Source: UBA11889 sp002313255 (GTDB lineage: Bacteria; Pseudomonadota; Gammaproteobacteria; Pseudomonadales; Azotimanducaceae). Taken from it: DNA of 15,177 nucleotides. Below are positions 14,396 through 15,177 of the stretch, piece after piece. Position 1 is the stretch's first letter. Each line of letters starts with the position of its first letter. Under the pieces are notes generated by a model. That model made no database searches and was not told the origin of the DNA. It saw nothing but the letters and a program-made list of their open reading frames with translations. The stretch lies in the NCBI GenBank assembly GCA_913045265.1, contig CAJWQX010000064.1:1-15177 (forward strand), given 5' to 3'. The position numbers and the translations under genes were made by a program.

Positions 14396-15177
14396 CTACT
14401 GGATCGCGATGACGATGGTACGTGAACCGCGTCGAATTTTTAGGACGACGGTTGCACTCACGTTTTCCAATATGTTGGCGAGGTCATCAACGCTGCGAAC
14501 ATTGCGGTTGTTTACAGCCTGAATGATGTCGTTTTGACGTAATCCGCTACGCGCTGCGGGACTACCCGATTCAACCGTGGTTACGAGCACGCCTTCAACT
14601 TGTCCTTGCTGTGGGTGCTCCGACGGTATATTGGTGAATTCGGCGCCCTTCAGTTTTTCAATCTTTGTACCGCCGGCCAACATGGTGGCTCCTGGCTCGC
14701 CAACTTTCGCGTCGATGGTTTTTTTCTCGCCGTCGCGGATAATGTGCAAGTTAACGCCGTCGTCGACCCGTTTCAGACCAATGCGGTTACGTAAATCCCC
14801 TGCAGTGTCGATTGGCGCACCGTCAACGGCGATGACGACGTCGCCGGCTTGGAGACCTGCGGCTTGTGCGGCGGAGTCTTCGACGACCTGGTTGATAAGA
14901 GCTCCATTTTTTACGTCTAGGTCGAGCGCCTCGGCTAATGCAGGCGTGACGGTAGTGATCATGACACCGAGAACGCCGCGTTTTACGCCACCGAATTCGA
15001 CCAGCTGACTAACAATTCCCTTTGCGATTTTCGCTGGGATCGCAAAGCCGATGCCAACATTTCCGCCACTGGGTGCAATGATGGCGGTATTGATCCCAAT
15101 TAAGTTCCCGTCAAAGTCAATTAGCGCACCACCCGAATTACCCGGATTGATCGACGCGTCGGTCTGGATGAAATCTT
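14396..15177 (-). CDS. DegP/DegQ-type periplasmic serine protease (HtrA), C-terminal part
   Basis: The frame runs off the right edge, leaving about 259 residues. At the edge, DFIQTDASINPGNSGGALID carries the catalytic Ser (residue 14 of the visible part, codon near 15134-15136), followed by NVGIGFAIPAKIA, the end of the trypsin-like domain. PDZ1 follows (RGVLGVMI, GALINQVVEDSAAQAAGLQA, GDVVIAVDGAPID), then PDZ2 (GVLVTTVESGSPAARSGLRQ, NDIIQAVNNRNV). The ending VVLKIRRGSRTIVIAIQ is the usual DegQ-like C-terminus, so the 3' end is complete. HtrA proteases degrade misfolded envelope proteins, with PDZ domains controlling access and oligomer state. The His and Asp of the triad and the signal peptide lie outside the window. 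The ATG at 14962 is internal and not the real start. Confidence 0.93.
   Translation of the reverse strand, partial: DFIQTDASINPGNSGGALIDFDGNLIGINTAIIAPSGGNVGIGFAIPAKIAKGIVSQLVEFGGVKRGVLGVMITTVTPALAEALDLDVKNGALINQVVEDSAAQAAGLQAGDVVIAVDGAPIDTAGDLRNRIGLKRVDDGVNLHIIRDGEKKTIDAKVGEPGATMLAGGTKIEKLKGAEFTNIPSEHPQQGQVEGVLVTTVESGSPAARSGLRQNDIIQAVNNRNVRSVDDLANILENVSATVVLKIRRGSRTIVIAIQ

Noticed and set aside
14396..14962. Protease gene taken as a complete 188-residue protein from the ATG at 14962
   Set aside because: The frame continues upstream to the window edge through the GNSGG serine motif, so that ATG is internal.
1..15177. Mobile elements, CRISPR arrays, tRNA or rRNA genes
   Set aside because: I saw no transposase, integrase, long terminal inverted repeats, regularly spaced direct repeats or cloverleaf sequence. 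All large stretches are filled by ordinary chromosomal enzyme genes.

Overview
The window is a 15.2 kb piece of a proteobacterial chromosome with moderate GC content. It is most likely from a free-living, probably aquatic, gammaproteobacterium. That placement is an inference from the mix of gene families (BCCT transporter, GMC dehydrogenase, PhyH dioxygenase, class III CoA-transferases, DegQ-type protease) and from a small secreted two-cysteine protein of a type I associate with Gammaproteobacteria. Coding density is high. I see no rRNA, tRNA, CRISPR array, insertion sequence or phage gene.

Layout. Bases 3-68 look like the tail of an upstream gene. A BCCT-family transporter follows (114-1628, +). 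On the minus strand comes a small exported protein with its own promoter (1728-2000), then a three-gene operon read from right to left: a nitronate monooxygenase/FabK-like flavoprotein (3016-4149), a FAS1-type MaoC N-terminal-like hot-dog protein (2503-2946) and a MaoC-like hot-dog protein (2084-2506). A 227-bp divergent intergenic region separates this operon from a Nudix hydrolase (4377-5114, +). Next are a GMC oxidoreductase (5131-6723, -), a divergent PhyH dioxygenase (6787-7536, +), a hydroxypyruvate-isomerase-like protein (7565-8359, -) and an aldo/keto reductase (8500-9531, -). Two overlapping class III CoA-transferases follow (9602-10780 and 10777-11988, +), then a minimal M50/site-2 protease (12037-12681, +). 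The right end is a minus-strand run: a DegP/DegQ protease cut by the window edge (14396-15177), an SGNH esterase with an SsfX3-like N-terminal domain (13143-14336) and a VOC protein (12706-13131).

How the genes may work together. Most are catabolic enzymes in one- to three-gene units on alternating strands, as in an accessory metabolic region rather than one large operon. Two units stand out. The NMO/FabK-like plus paired MaoC operon has the composition of a 'dehydrate and reduce a CoA thioester' module, but the MaoC partner lacks the usual Asp/His catalytic pair. The tandem CoA-transferases look like a heteromeric enzyme in which only the second subunit keeps the catalytic Asp. The transporter, the choline-dehydrogenase-like GMC enzyme, the dioxygenase and the CoA-transferases would also fit uptake and breakdown of a quaternary amine or similar osmolyte, but the sequence does not identify a substrate.

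Several starts were moved from the longest open frame to a shorter one on the basis of ribosome-binding sites, overlaps or family numbering (2946, 4149, 6787, 8359, 13131). The start at 13131 is the least certain.
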